A stretch of DNA of 47,606 bases, from assembly GCA_900755005.1 (NCBI GenBank), contig CAAEEX010000066.1:1-47606 (forward strand), given 5' to 3'. The notes under the pieces are model-generated. The model had not been told where the DNA came from. It worked only from the letters and a program-made list of their open reading frames with translations, and searched no databases. The stretch's first letter is position 1, and every line of letters begins with the position of its first letter. Made by a program: the position numbers and the translations under genes. The DNA comes from an uncultured Collinsella sp. (lineage in GTDB: Bacteria > Actinomycetota > Coriobacteriia > Coriobacteriales > Coriobacteriaceae). Of this stretch, positions 38,728 through 47,606 are shown piece after piece.

Positions 38728-41532
38728 CTATAGCGAAACGGATCCGTATTTCTTGATGCGGGCGAGTATGTTTTTGAGCTTGTTAAAGTCGAGCGGTTTG
38801 GGCAGATGGGCGTTCATACCGGCATCGTGTGCCGCCTTGGCGTCCTCGTTGAAGGCGTTGGCAGTGAGCGCGATGATGGGGATGTCGGCTGCATCGGCCT
38901 TTTCGCTCAGACGAATCGCGCGGGTTGCCTCGTAGCCATCCATGCCCGGCATCATGATGTCCATCAGGATCGCATCGAAGCTGCCGGCGGGACGACTAAC
39001 GTATAGGTCGACTGCTTTGTTGCCGTCGGCGGCGCGCGTTACGACGATGCCTTCGCTTTCGAGTAGAGCCTGGGCAATTTCGGCATTGAGCTCGTTGTCT
39101 TCTGCCAAAAGGACGTTCATGCCGGCAAGCGAGCAACTGTATGCTTGCTTGGACGCACGTTCTTTCGCCTGAGGGTTCTTGTCGATATCGAGCGGTATCT
39201 GGACGTTGAACGTGCTTCCCGCGCCAACCTCACTCGAAATCTCAATCGTGCCGCCCATCATATCGATGAGCGATTTGACGATAGACATGCCAATGCCGGT
39301 TCCTTGGAACTTGCTGCGCGCATCGTCGCCTTCCTGGGCAAACGGCTCGTAAATGTGCGTCAAAAACTCGGGCGTCATACCAATGCCGGTATCCGAGACG
39401 CTAAAGCAAAACACGGCGTGCTCGTCGTCGACCGGTTTGATGGTCGATGAGAACGTGACGGTGCCTCCGTGCTTGTTGTACTTGATGCTGTTGTCGAGCA
39501 GGTTGACAAGGATCTGCCGAATATGGGTGGGGCTGCCGATCATATATTGATCGACAGCGTAGGGCTCGCTGGTGTCGAGCATGGTTATGCCGCGGTCCGA
39601 TGCGCGGAGCTTGCACAGTACGAGCGCATTGTCGCACAGCTCTTTAAGGTTGAATGATTCGTGCTCGAGCGTCACTTTGCACTCCTCGATCCTGCCCATC
39701 TCGAGGATGTCGTTAATCAGTGACAGCAGGTGATTGGCGGCAACGCGCGCCTTGGCGCGGCTTTCGCGGGCGACCTGCATGTCGCCTTCTCTCAATTCCT
39801 CAATTTCGATAAGGCCCAGGATGCCGTTGAGCGGCGTGCGGATGTCGTGGCTCATGCGCGTGAGGAAAGCGGTTTTGGCGGTGTTGGCGGCATCAGCTTT
39901 CTGCCGTTCCTCCTGTGCGCGGTAAAGCGACCAGACAAGGATGGCGATGCTGGTGAGCAAGATGCAGATGATAACAGTCGCAATGGCGGTGCGGTTGCGA
40001 TAGAAAAACTGGAACGTGTCCGATTCTTGCGCCGAGTACGATGTGGGGAAATAGCTGTTTGCAGAGAGCGATTCACCTGCATTGACGATGCCCTTATTGA
40101 TGATTCCCAGCAGCTCGGGCTTGCCGCGCGAAATTAAACACGATAGCTGCGCCGTGTTGGTGAGTTCCTGTGTTTCGAAATCCTCGATGTCGTAGGTGTC
40201 GCGGAGAGTTTCCAGGCGCGTGCTGGGGACAATGATGCAACGTGCCTTCCCCTCATTGAGGGCTTTGAGCACCTCGCCGTCATTCGAGTACTCGGTTACT
40301 GTTGCGTTCGGGAAGAGACTTTCGAGCTCAAAACGGTTAACGATTGTGCTCTTTGTACAAGCGATGTTCTTAAGGTCGCTGTTCAGGTTTTTGCCACTGT
40401 GAATGGCGGTCAGCGAAACCGTTCCCATCGAGTTTGACTGGATGACCCCTGTCTGCTCGGCGAGCCAGTAGTCGCGAAACAATGGCAGGGCGACATCGAT
40501 GGTTCCGTTGGAAAGGGCTTTGATCATTTGCCTGTTGTTCGAGAGTGCGATTGTTTTGACCGTAATACCAAACTTGTCGTGCAACGTCGTTGCAAGCGAG
40601 GCGAGCGATCCTTCCATCTCGCCGTCGTCATTTTGCGTGCAGTAGGGAAGTTGGTTTTTAAGATAGCCGAGCGTGATGGTATTGCCGTTTGCTTTGAGCC
40701 AGGTGGTCTCGGGGCCGGTGAGCGATGACGAGCCACTGTTTTGGGTCGAGTAACTCGATTTGACTTCCTCGTTATAGCGCGGGTTATCGCGGGCGATGGT
40801 CGTCATGGCGGCGTTGATGTCGTTCATCAGATCGGGGCGGCTTTTGGGAACGGCAAAATAGTAGTCGCTCGAGCCTACGTAGAACATGGGTGACGCATCG
40901 GGCGACGAAATGGTATCGTTCATGATGACGGCGTCGACCTCGCCGTCTGCAAGCGCCTCAAAGAGGGCACTGCCGGTGTCGATTTCTTTATAGGTGCAGG
41001 TGACGCCTTCGTCGGCGAGCCACTGCTGGCCGACGATAGTTTGCATAACGCCAGAGTTGCAGCCGATGGTGAGGCCTTGGAGCGCCTGGGGGTCACCCTT
41101 GGCCAGATCGTCGCGGTCGGGCCTGGCGTAGATGTAGTAGCGCTCGGTGCCCTCGGGGTTCGAGGAAAAGAGCAGCTTCTGCTCGCGTTCTGCCGAATAC
41201 GAGATGTTGGGCATGAGGTCGATTTCGCCTGCTTCGAGCATGTCCATAAGCTCGGAGAAGGTGCCGCTAACGTATTCGTATTGCCAGCCCTTTGTGTAAT
41301 ACGAGAGGGTCTGGAGGTACTCGTAGCCCCACCCCGAGAGTCGCTCGCCCGGCATGCCTTCCTGGAAGCCTTTGTTGTTGACGAGCCAGCCAACGCGGAC
41401 CGTCTTGACCTGCTGGTCGGAGTCGGCGGCAAAGGCGGGGGCGGGCATGACGGCGCTCAGTATGGCGAGCGCGGCAAGCGCGACGGCCAGGGTGCGATAT
41501 AGAGCCAAGCGAAAGACAGCGGAAGGTTTCAC
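38728..41532 (-). CDS. BvgS-like hybrid sensor kinase with two solute-binding domains
   Basis: This protein of about 934 residues has a signal segment and two periplasmic-binding-type (SBP_bac_3) domains: the first ends near DNPRYNEEVKSSY, the second runs from TITLGYLKNQLPYC to ISRGKPELLGIIN. One membrane helix (YRNRTAIATVIICILLTSIA region) follows. The kinase core has phospho-acceptor His (FLTRMSHDIRTPLNG), N box (LVNLLDNSIKYNKHGG), G1 (SDTGIGM) and G2 (GTGIGMSIVKSL). A receiver domain has the phosphorylated Asp in LMDIMMPGMDG. No Hpt domain is present. GTG 41532 is preferred because AGGA precedes it and a clean signal peptide follows; ATG 41565 has no ribosome-binding site. It senses a small extracellular solute; the output is unknown. 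Confidence 0.88.
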   Translation of the reverse strand: MKPSAVFRLALYRTLAVALAALAILSAVMPAPAFAADSDQQVKTVRVGWLVNNKGFQEGMPGERLSGWGYEYLQTLSYYTKGWQYEYVSGTFSELMDMLEAGEIDLMPNISYSAEREQKLLFSSNPEGTERYYIYARPDRDDLAKGDPQALQGLTIGCNSGVMQTIVGQQWLADEGVTCTYKEIDTGSALFEALADGEVDAVIMNDTISSPDASPMFYVGSSDYYFAVPKSRPDLMNDINAAMTTIARDNPRYNEEVKSSYSTQNSGSSSLTGPETTWLKANGNTITLGYLKNQLPYCTQNDDGEMEGSLASLATTLHDKFGITVKTIALSNNRQMIKALSNGTIDVALPLFRDYWLAEQTGVIQSNSMGTVSLTAIHSGKNLNSDLKNIACTKSTIVNRFELESLFPNATVTEYSNDGEVLKALNEGKARCIIVPSTRLETLRDTYDIEDFETQELTNTAQLSCLISRGKPELLGIINKGIVNAGESLSANSYFPTSYSAQESDTFQFFYRNRTAIATVIICILLTSIAILVWSLYRAQEERQKADAANTAKTAFLTRMSHDIRTPLNGILGLIEIEELREGDMQVARESRAKARVAANHLLSLINDILEMGRIEECKVTLEHESFNLKELCDNALVLCKLRASDRGITMLDTSEPYAVDQYMIGSPTHIRQILVNLLDNSIKYNKHGGTVTFSSTIKPVDDEHAVFCFSVSDTGIGMTPEFLTHIYEPFAQEGDDARSKFQGTGIGMSIVKSLIDMMGGTIEISSEVGAGSTFNVQIPLDIDKNPQAKERASKQAYSCSLAGMNVLLAEDNELNAEIAQALLESEGIVVTRAADGNKAVDLYVSRPAGSFDAILMDIMMPGMDGYEATRAIRLSEKADAADIPIIALTANAFNEDAKAAHDAGMNAHLPKPLDFNKLKNILARIKKYGSVSL

Positions 41533-41619
41533 ATGAAATCCTATCGAGTTGAGACAGTTTCGCATAAGGATACCAGCTCAGCCTGCCCATTCAGCCGCCG
41601 CACCGCTAAACGGTTAGGT

Positions 41620-41673
41620 AGTCATTGGGGACGTTCTTAACTGACTAGTCGTTTAAGAACGTCCCCAATGACT
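41620..41673. repeat. Palindromic intergenic repeat related to 34698-34782
   Basis: Perfect 21-bp inverted arms (41620-41640 and 41653-41673, beginning AGTCATTGGGGACGTTC) surround a 12-base centre. The core CATTGGGGACGTTCTT...CGTCCCCAATG is shared with the repeat at 34698. It lies between divergent kinase and channel genes. Confidence 0.8.
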
Positions 41674-41745
41674 AGTTCCGTTTGCGGGGGAGGCGTGGGA
41701 CAATACCGAGCGAATGTGATTGGGCGTCTGGGAAAAGGGGTCGCG

Positions 41746-42171
41746 ATGAACAAGTTGAGGACGCTTGCCGACGTGTTGCGCCAGGCTGGCTTTGCGCGCA
41801 TCACGGGCCTGTTTCTCGTCTTCTATCTGCTGTGCTCGACGGCCGTCTGGCTGTCCGAGCCCACGACCCTTACGTTTGGCGACGGCCTCTGGTTTAGCTT
41901 TGAGACCGTATCGACGATCGGCTTCGGTGATATCCCGGCCGAGACGCCGGTTGCCCGCGCTATCACCGTCGTTTTGAGCGTCATCAGCATCTTCTACATC
42001 GCCATGCTCACGGGCGTGGCGGTGAACTACTGCAACACGCTCATCAAGATGCGCCAAAAGGACACCATGGCGCGCTTTATGGATGATCTGGAGCATTTGG
42101 AAGAGCTCGATCGTGACGAGCTTGCCGACCTATCGCGCCGTGTGCGCGAATATCGCCGACGCCAACGCTAG
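41746..42171 (+). CDS. Two-TM potassium channel-like protein
   Basis: This 141-residue protein has one helix (about 18-36), a pore loop with selectivity filter STIGFGD (56-62), and a second helix (about 72-96). A charged, helical cytoplasmic tail follows (MDDLEHLEELDRDELADLSRRV). It should assemble as a K+-selective tetramer; there is no RCK domain. TIGFGD in place of TVGYGD is a known variant filter. ATG 41746 follows GGAAAAGGGG. Confidence 0.85.
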   Translation: MNKLRTLADVLRQAGFARITGLFLVFYLLCSTAVWLSEPTTLTFGDGLWFSFETVSTIGFGDIPAETPVARAITVVLSVISIFYIAMLTGVAVNYCNTLIKMRQKDTMARFMDDLEHLEELDRDELADLSRRVREYRRRQR

Positions 42172-42207
42172 AACGGGCGCCGCGCGTCACGACGAGGGGG
42201 ACTGAAT

Positions 42208-42741
42208 ATGAATATCACGGTATACCTGGGTGCCAGCGTCGGCAATGACCCGGCGTTTCTGCCCGCGGTGCAGGAGCTGGGCGACTGGATTGGCGCTAAC
42301 GGACACGCGTTGGTATACGGCGGGTCCAAGTCGGGTCTGATGGGTGCGCTCGCCGATAGCGTACTCGAGGCAGGTGGACACGTGACGGGTGTTGAACCGA
42401 GCTTTTTTATCGAGGCCGAGTTTCAACATGACGGTATCGACGACCTCATCGTGACGAGTGACATGGCCGAACGCAAGGTCAAGATGATTGAGCTCGGTGA
42501 CGCGTTCATCGCCTTTCCCGGTGGGACGGGTACGCTCGAGGAGATTGCCGAGGTCATGTCCGCCGTGTCGTTGGGGCATCTCGATGCGCCGTGCATTCTG
42601 TACAACCTTGGGGGCTACTACAACGATCTTAAGGCGTTGCTCGAGCACATGATTGATAAAGGGCTTTCGAGCCCGAGGCGCCAGCACGGCATCTACTTTG
42701 CCGACGATTTGCGCGAGATTGCCTCGATTATCAACGGATAA
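42208..42741 (+). CDS. LOG family (lysine decarboxylase-like) nucleotide phosphoribohydrolase
   Basis: This 177-residue protein has VYGGSKSGLMGALADSVLEAGG and the signature FPGGTGTLEEIAEVMSAV, the PGGxGTxxE motif of LOG proteins. These cleave nucleoside 5'-monophosphates such as cytokinin ribotides or AMP to base and ribose 5-phosphate. The ATG follows GAGGGGG. It starts 36 bp after the channel gene and may be co-transcribed with it. Confidence 0.92.
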   Translation: MNITVYLGASVGNDPAFLPAVQELGDWIGANGHALVYGGSKSGLMGALADSVLEAGGHVTGVEPSFFIEAEFQHDGIDDLIVTSDMAERKVKMIELGDAFIAFPGGTGTLEEIAEVMSAVSLGHLDAPCILYNLGGYYNDLKALLEHMIDKGLSSPRRQHGIYFADDLREIASIING

Positions 42742-42866
42742 GTCTTGAGCCTGCCCCACTATGACTCCCAATGGTGCCGTTTGCGGCGCAGACGGTTGGC
42801 TCGTTCGGGTAACGCTCGCTCTACAATAAAACGTATCTTTGCCGAATTTGACCACGGGAGGTCCCG

Positions 42867-44165
42867 ATGGATAGTCTTGCAAAACCCAAAAACCGTGCGC
42901 TGTTTTTAGTTAGCGTTGCCGTGACCGGTGCGTTCGCAGGCGCCGCGGTCTGGCTGTTCTTTTTTGCGATGGAGCACGGTGTCGACTATCTATGGACCGA
43001 GATTCCGCACGCGCTGGGCGTCGCTTCGCCTGAACTCGCGAGCGGCCCGTTCGGTTTTCTGCCGTACCCGTTTTTTGTCTGCTTGCTGGGCGGCCTGCTG
43101 ATCGGTCTGTACGAAAAGATTACGGGCACCAAGACCGATGACCTCAACCAGGTGATGGCCAAGGTTAAACAAGACGGTCGCTACCCGTACGACAACCTCG
43201 GCAAGCTTTCGCTTGCGGCATTGCTGCCGCTGCTGTTTGGCGGAAGTATTGGACCGGAGGCCGGCCTGACCGGAGTTATCGCGGGTCTGTGCAGCTGGGT
43301 CGGCGACCGCATGCGTCGCTTTGGCGCCGAGTTTAGGGAGCTCACGCTGCTGGGCACCCAGGCTGCCCTGACGGCGCTCTTTACCGCGCCCGTGTTTGGC
43401 TTTGTGGCGCCGCTCGCCGGTAGCGCCGACGGCCAGGGCGCTGGCGAGGACTCCGCGTCCGATGAGATCACCATCAAGCTGCCCAAGGCGCAAAAGACCG
43501 TGGTCTACGGCATCGCGATTGCCGGCGGTCTGGGCACCTATCTGCTGCTCGGCCAGCTTATGGGCGGCGGCATGGGCATGCCCAGGTTCGAGGCCGCCCA
43601 GGTGGGTAACCTGGAACTTGTCTGGCTCATTCCGCTGGCGTTGGTCGGCACCGTATGCGGTTGGCTGTACTTTGTCTCTGAGCATGCAAGCGAGACACTG
43701 TCCCATGCAATAGGGGAGCGCCCGGTCGTCAAGGCCATGCTGGCCGGCCTGGCGCTCGCCATCTGTGGCACGGTCCTGCCCTACACCATGTTTGCCGGCG
43801 AGACCCAGGCCGATGTGCTCATGGAAACCTATCTGACCATTCCCGCTGGCGTGCTTATCGCGACCGGTCTTGTTAAGGCCATGCTGACACCCGCCCTCAT
43901 CAACCTTGGTTGGCGCGGCGGCCACTTCTTCCCGGTTATCTTCTCGGGTGTGAGCCTGGGCTATGGCCTTGCCATCCTCACCGGCGCAGATCCGGTCTTT
44001 TGCGTCGCCGTCTGTACGGCATCGACGATGGGTGCGGTCATGCGTCAGCCGGTCATGGTCGTGGGCCTGCTGCTCATGTGCTTCCCGCTCAAAGGCATCG
44101 TCTGCATGATCATCGCGGCCGTTATCGCTGCCGGTATTCCATTGCCCAAGCCGCTGCGCAAGTAG
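42867..44165 (+). CDS. ClC-family chloride channel/ion transporter
   Basis: This 432-residue protein has about ten membrane helices. The segment LLFGGSIGPEAGLTG (about 123-136) corresponds to the GREGP motif of ClC proteins, and RGGHFFPVIFSG corresponds to GxFxP. The residue at the gating glutamate position (E148 in E. coli ClC) is isoleucine (128), and the first serine motif GSGIP is not evident. It belongs to a ClC-like branch with GPE in place of EGP. Transport may be channel-like or of a different anion (inference). The ATG follows GGGAGG. A loop near 195-215 (GAGEDSASDE) is acidic. Confidence 0.85.
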   Translation: MDSLAKPKNRALFLVSVAVTGAFAGAAVWLFFFAMEHGVDYLWTEIPHALGVASPELASGPFGFLPYPFFVCLLGGLLIGLYEKITGTKTDDLNQVMAKVKQDGRYPYDNLGKLSLAALLPLLFGGSIGPEAGLTGVIAGLCSWVGDRMRRFGAEFRELTLLGTQAALTALFTAPVFGFVAPLAGSADGQGAGEDSASDEITIKLPKAQKTVVYGIAIAGGLGTYLLLGQLMGGGMGMPRFEAAQVGNLELVWLIPLALVGTVCGWLYFVSEHASETLSHAIGERPVVKAMLAGLALAICGTVLPYTMFAGETQADVLMETYLTIPAGVLIATGLVKAMLTPALINLGWRGGHFFPVIFSGVSLGYGLAILTGADPVFCVAVCTASTMGAVMRQPVMVVGLLLMCFPLKGIVCMIIAAVIAAGIPLPKPLRK

Positions 44166-44255
44166 TACGGTGGCTCACGCTGGGGATATGCCATTTGTCA
44201 CGGATTTACGGGGAGGGGCGGCGATCGCGTCCTTCGTGGATTGAGATACGCGTGG

Positions 44256-44954
44256 CTACAGATCGCGTACTCGATAAACCTTGGTGCTGACGGTGCAGCT
44301 GATTGCACATAGCGCGAGGGCAAGTACGGCGATGCCTGCGCACAGACCGCCAAGGACGGCAGGATTGGGATTCGCTCCGGCAATCGACATGAGCCAGTTG
44401 CTAATGGGGTTGGAAGAGCTCAGCATCGCCATGGTACCGCAGCCCATCAGGGCAAACAGGCCGACGGAAAGACGCAGCGCCTCCATGTGTCCAAATCGAA
44501 AGAACAGCGGCTGTGCCAAAAACACCATCATGAGGGAGATGAGCGTCGATGCGGCGGAGGCTATTGTGATCTCAAAGACGGTCTGTCCCGTCGAGGGAAT
44601 GCCCGTGTGATCGAAGAACGGAAGGGCGATGATGCTCAAAAGCACGGCGGCGCATGCCATGACGGCCGAGAAAGCAATAATGCACAGGTAGCGTGCGCAG
44701 ATGATGTCTTTGCGCGAGAACGGCAGCGTTGCCCGATAGCGCTCCCAGCCGTTTTGGTTATCGTAGCCAGCCAGTGAGTTCATGATTATGATGGGTGACA
44801 TGGCGCTGACCGCGCAGGCGCCGGCGCTCATACCGGAATCGCCGTCCGATGCGTTGGCAAGGGTTAGCACGACGAAGATGAACAGGCCGACGCCCGCAAT
44901 GCTCGGGATGAGCGTGCGAGCGATGGCGAGCTCGGACATAAAGGCGCGTTTCAT
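44256..44954 (-). CDS. ABC-2 type permease (Ytr-like operon)
   Basis: This 232-residue protein has six predicted membrane helices. It includes NSLAGYDNQNGWERYRATLPFSRKDIICARYL, typical of the ABC-2 permease group that pairs with GntR/YtrA-controlled ATPases, where the intracellular YRATLP(F/L) loop contacts the ATPase. Its ATG overlaps the stop of the ATPase gene by four bases, so both are translationally coupled. Substrate unknown; relatives respond to cell-wall antibiotics. Confidence 0.88.
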   Translation of the reverse strand: MKRAFMSELAIARTLIPSIAGVGLFIFVVLTLANASDGDSGMSAGACAVSAMSPIIIMNSLAGYDNQNGWERYRATLPFSRKDIICARYLCIIAFSAVMACAAVLLSIIALPFFDHTGIPSTGQTVFEITIASAASTLISLMMVFLAQPLFFRFGHMEALRLSVGLFALMGCGTMAMLSSSNPISNWLMSIAGANPNPAVLGGLCAGIAVLALALCAISCTVSTKVYRVRDL

Positions 44955-45832
44955 TTTGAAGCCCCTTTCAGCGTGAGGCGAAGATAGTCGTCAATGGTTA
45001 CCCGATCGCAGGGAATCTCGGGAAAGGCCTCGAGCGTTTCGCGACGGTTGGGCACGAGCACGTCCACGCTGTAGGCGTGGCGGGCGGCATGGGCACCTTC
45101 GACGCAAGCCATAAGCTCGGCGGCCTGCGCTTGGGTGCAGTGGGCGATGCCGGCTCGGTCGGTAATGTCCTCGCGCGGCAGGTCAAACACAATCGAGCCG
45201 TTATCGATGCAGATGACGCGGTCGGCGGCGCGATCGAGGTCGGACGTAATGTGGCTCGAGAGCAGCACGCTGTGCTGGCCGTCGGCGACAAAAGCAAGCA
45301 GCTCATCGAGCAGTTCCTCGCGCGCCATGGGATCGAGGCCCGCGGTGGCTTCGTCCAAAAGGAGTAGCTTGGCATTATGGCTGAGTGCACAGGCAAGCTG
45401 CAGTTTCATGCCCATGCCGCGGGAGAGGTTCTTGACCTTTGTCTTGGGATCGAGGCCAAATCGGTCGATGAATCCGGCGAACGTTTTGCGGTCCCACGTG
45501 GGGTACGCCTGACCTACGAGTGCCTCGATCTGGCCCACCTTGAGCGTTGAAGGGAAGGGGCACGTGTCCAGGACGAGACCGACGCGGGAGCGCAGGCAGC
45601 GCTGTGTCTCATCGGGCGCGTCGGCGCCACAGCGCTGCCCAAACAGGCGCACCTCGCCGGCATCGAGCTTGATAAGCCCGAGCGCGGCGCGAATGGTCGT
45701 TGTCTTGCCGGCACCGTTAGCGCCCACAAAGCCAACAATCTGGCCGGGCTCCACGGCGAGCATGACATCACGCAGCGAAAAACGGTCGCTCACGCGGCGT
45801 GAGACACCTTTGAGTTCTAACAAGTTTTGCAT
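44951..45832 (-). CDS. ABC transporter ATP-binding protein (Ytr-like operon)
   Basis: This 293-residue ATPase has Walker A GANGAGKTT, signature LSRGMGMKLQ, Walker B LLLLDEATAGLDP, and SSHITSDLDRAADRV for the switch histidine. The C-terminal 70 residues (AQAAELMACVEGAHAARH) form the usual accessory domain. It is the middle gene of gntR-ATPase-permease, 23 bp after the regulator. Confidence 0.92.
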   Translation of the reverse strand: MQNLLELKGVSRRVSDRFSLRDVMLAVEPGQIVGFVGANGAGKTTTIRAALGLIKLDAGEVRLFGQRCGADAPDETQRCLRSRVGLVLDTCPFPSTLKVGQIEALVGQAYPTWDRKTFAGFIDRFGLDPKTKVKNLSRGMGMKLQLACALSHNAKLLLLDEATAGLDPMAREELLDELLAFVADGQHSVLLSSHITSDLDRAADRVICIDNGSIVFDLPREDITDRAGIAHCTQAQAAELMACVEGAHAARHAYSVDVLVPNRRETLEAFPEIPCDRVTIDDYLRLTLKGASK

Positions 45833-45855
45833 GGTATAGCCTTTCTTGCAGATGG

Positions 45856-46236
45856 CTACTGCATGGTTTCGGGGGCTACCAGGTCGAGCATCTCGTGCAG
45901 TTTGTCGCGCGTGACGCTCAGGGCTTCGGCTTGTTCTGCCGCCTGCGTAAGCAGCTCTTCGATATGGCAGAGCTGGTTTTCACGCAAGAGTTCTTGGTTG
46001 CCGTCGGCAACAAAGCAGCCCTTGCCCTGCACGGTACAGATAAACCCGAGCTGCTCCAGATCGGCGTAGGCGCGCTTGGTGGTGATGACGCTCACGCCCA
46101 GGTCGCTCGCGAGTGCGCGGATGCTGGGGAGTTTGGCTCCCGCGGCGAGCGTGCCCGAAAGGATTTGAGCTTTGACCTGCGAGGATATCTGCTCGTAGAT
46201 GGGCTTGTCGCTCGAATTGGATAGGATAATGTCCAC
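45856..46236 (-). CDS. GntR-family (YtrA-type) transcriptional repressor
   Basis: This 126-residue protein has a GntR winged helix (about 10-75: PIYEQISSQVKAQILSGTL, LPSIRALASDLGVSVIT, TTKRAYADLEQLGFI) and the short C-terminal dimerisation helix of the YtrA subfamily (AEQAEALSVTRDKLHEML). The start is GTG at 46236 with AAGGAG upstream. It heads the ABC operon and probably represses it through the inverted repeat at 46264-46297, with release by an envelope-active compound (inference from the family). Confidence 0.9.
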   Translation of the reverse strand: MDIILSNSSDKPIYEQISSQVKAQILSGTLAAGAKLPSIRALASDLGVSVITTKRAYADLEQLGFICTVQGKGCFVADGNQELLRENQLCHIEELLTQAAEQAEALSVTRDKLHEMLDLVAPETMQ

Positions 46237-46263
46237 AGCGGCTCCTTAGCTGTTGGGCTACAC

Positions 46264-46297
46264 GTGTATATAACCGGTAAGCACAGTATATATACAC
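46264..46297 (-). promoter_or_regulatory. Operator/promoter of the Ytr-like operon
   Basis: GTGTATATA (46264-46272) and TATATACAC (46289-46297) are perfect 9-bp inverted arms 16 bp apart, the layout of GntR/YtrA operators. On the minus strand a -10 box TATACT lies in the upstream arm, with TTGCGT 18 bp before it, so a bound repressor would block the promoter. Confidence 0.65.
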
Positions 46298-46453
46298 TAT
46301 GCACAGTTACGCAAGAGACAAATTCGGATTAAGTCGGCTACCCAGACCCCAACTGATGAATTTGTCCTGATAGGTGCCCTATGGCGAGGTTTCACGGCTA
46401 CAATAGGGCAGTTACATCGACGTAATGCATATAGAACGCAAGAAAGGATCCGC

Positions 46454-47606
<1,153 letters not shown>

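Overview
The window looks like part of the chromosome of a high-GC, anaerobic, Gram-positive actinobacterium of the class Coriobacteriia, most like Collinsella. This is inferred from gene content and style, not from a search: Actinobacteria-like codon use, LPxTG-type surface proteins, a CD1871A-type CxxC micro-protein beside a membrane ferredoxin and a lipoprotein thioredoxin, many small iron-sulfur flavoproteins, and families of short intergenic palindromes. No rRNA, tRNA, CRISPR array, prophage or transposase was seen.

Layout. 1-2040: a defence-like locus. An Abi_2/AbiF-type HEPN protein is followed by two tandem units, each made of a promoter, two hairpins and a U-tract, that would give RNAs of about 60 nt; then a gene-poor stretch. 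2083-6679: a MerR-controlled flavoprotein and a CMD-cupin gene, a decayed Sir2-like locus, an LPxTG protein and a second flavoprotein. 6801-11081: a two-gene type IIA topoisomerase operon with a LexA-like box upstream. 11514-20062: a lipoprotein, a 1455-residue surface protein, a LuxR-type regulator and an OmpR-type two-component system. 20150-22195: a redox operon (CxxC micro-protein, 4Fe-4S membrane protein, TlpA-like lipoprotein). 22449-25703: a MacB-like ABC transporter with ATPase and FtsX permease in one chain.

25704-32309: a cassette bounded by two directly repeated composite repeats. It holds an MFS transporter, a divergent TetR regulator, an agmatine/peptidylarginine-deiminase-family enzyme, an atypical carbamoyltransferase and a second, paralogous MFS transporter. 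TetR-type dyads lie before the first transporter and before the deiminase. The gene set suggests import of a guanidino compound, deimination to a ureido compound, then phosphorolysis to an amine and carbamoyl phosphate. The substrate is unknown, because both enzymes lack some canonical substrate-site motifs.

32352-47606: mixed housekeeping and accessory genes: an unknown membrane protein, a tRNA-dihydrouridine synthase, a glutaredoxin, an XRE-zinc ribbon-TipAS fusion regulator, TrmO (probably leaderless), a PatB/MalY-type aminotransferase, a PNPOx-fold protein, a BvgS-like hybrid kinase, a two-TM K+ channel, a LOG protein, a ClC-like protein lacking the gating glutamate, a Ytr-like GntR/ABC operon, and the start of prfC, cut by the window end.

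The two best candidates for something undescribed are the AbiF-like gene with its duplicated small-RNA units, and the repeat-bounded deiminase/carbamoyltransferase cassette.
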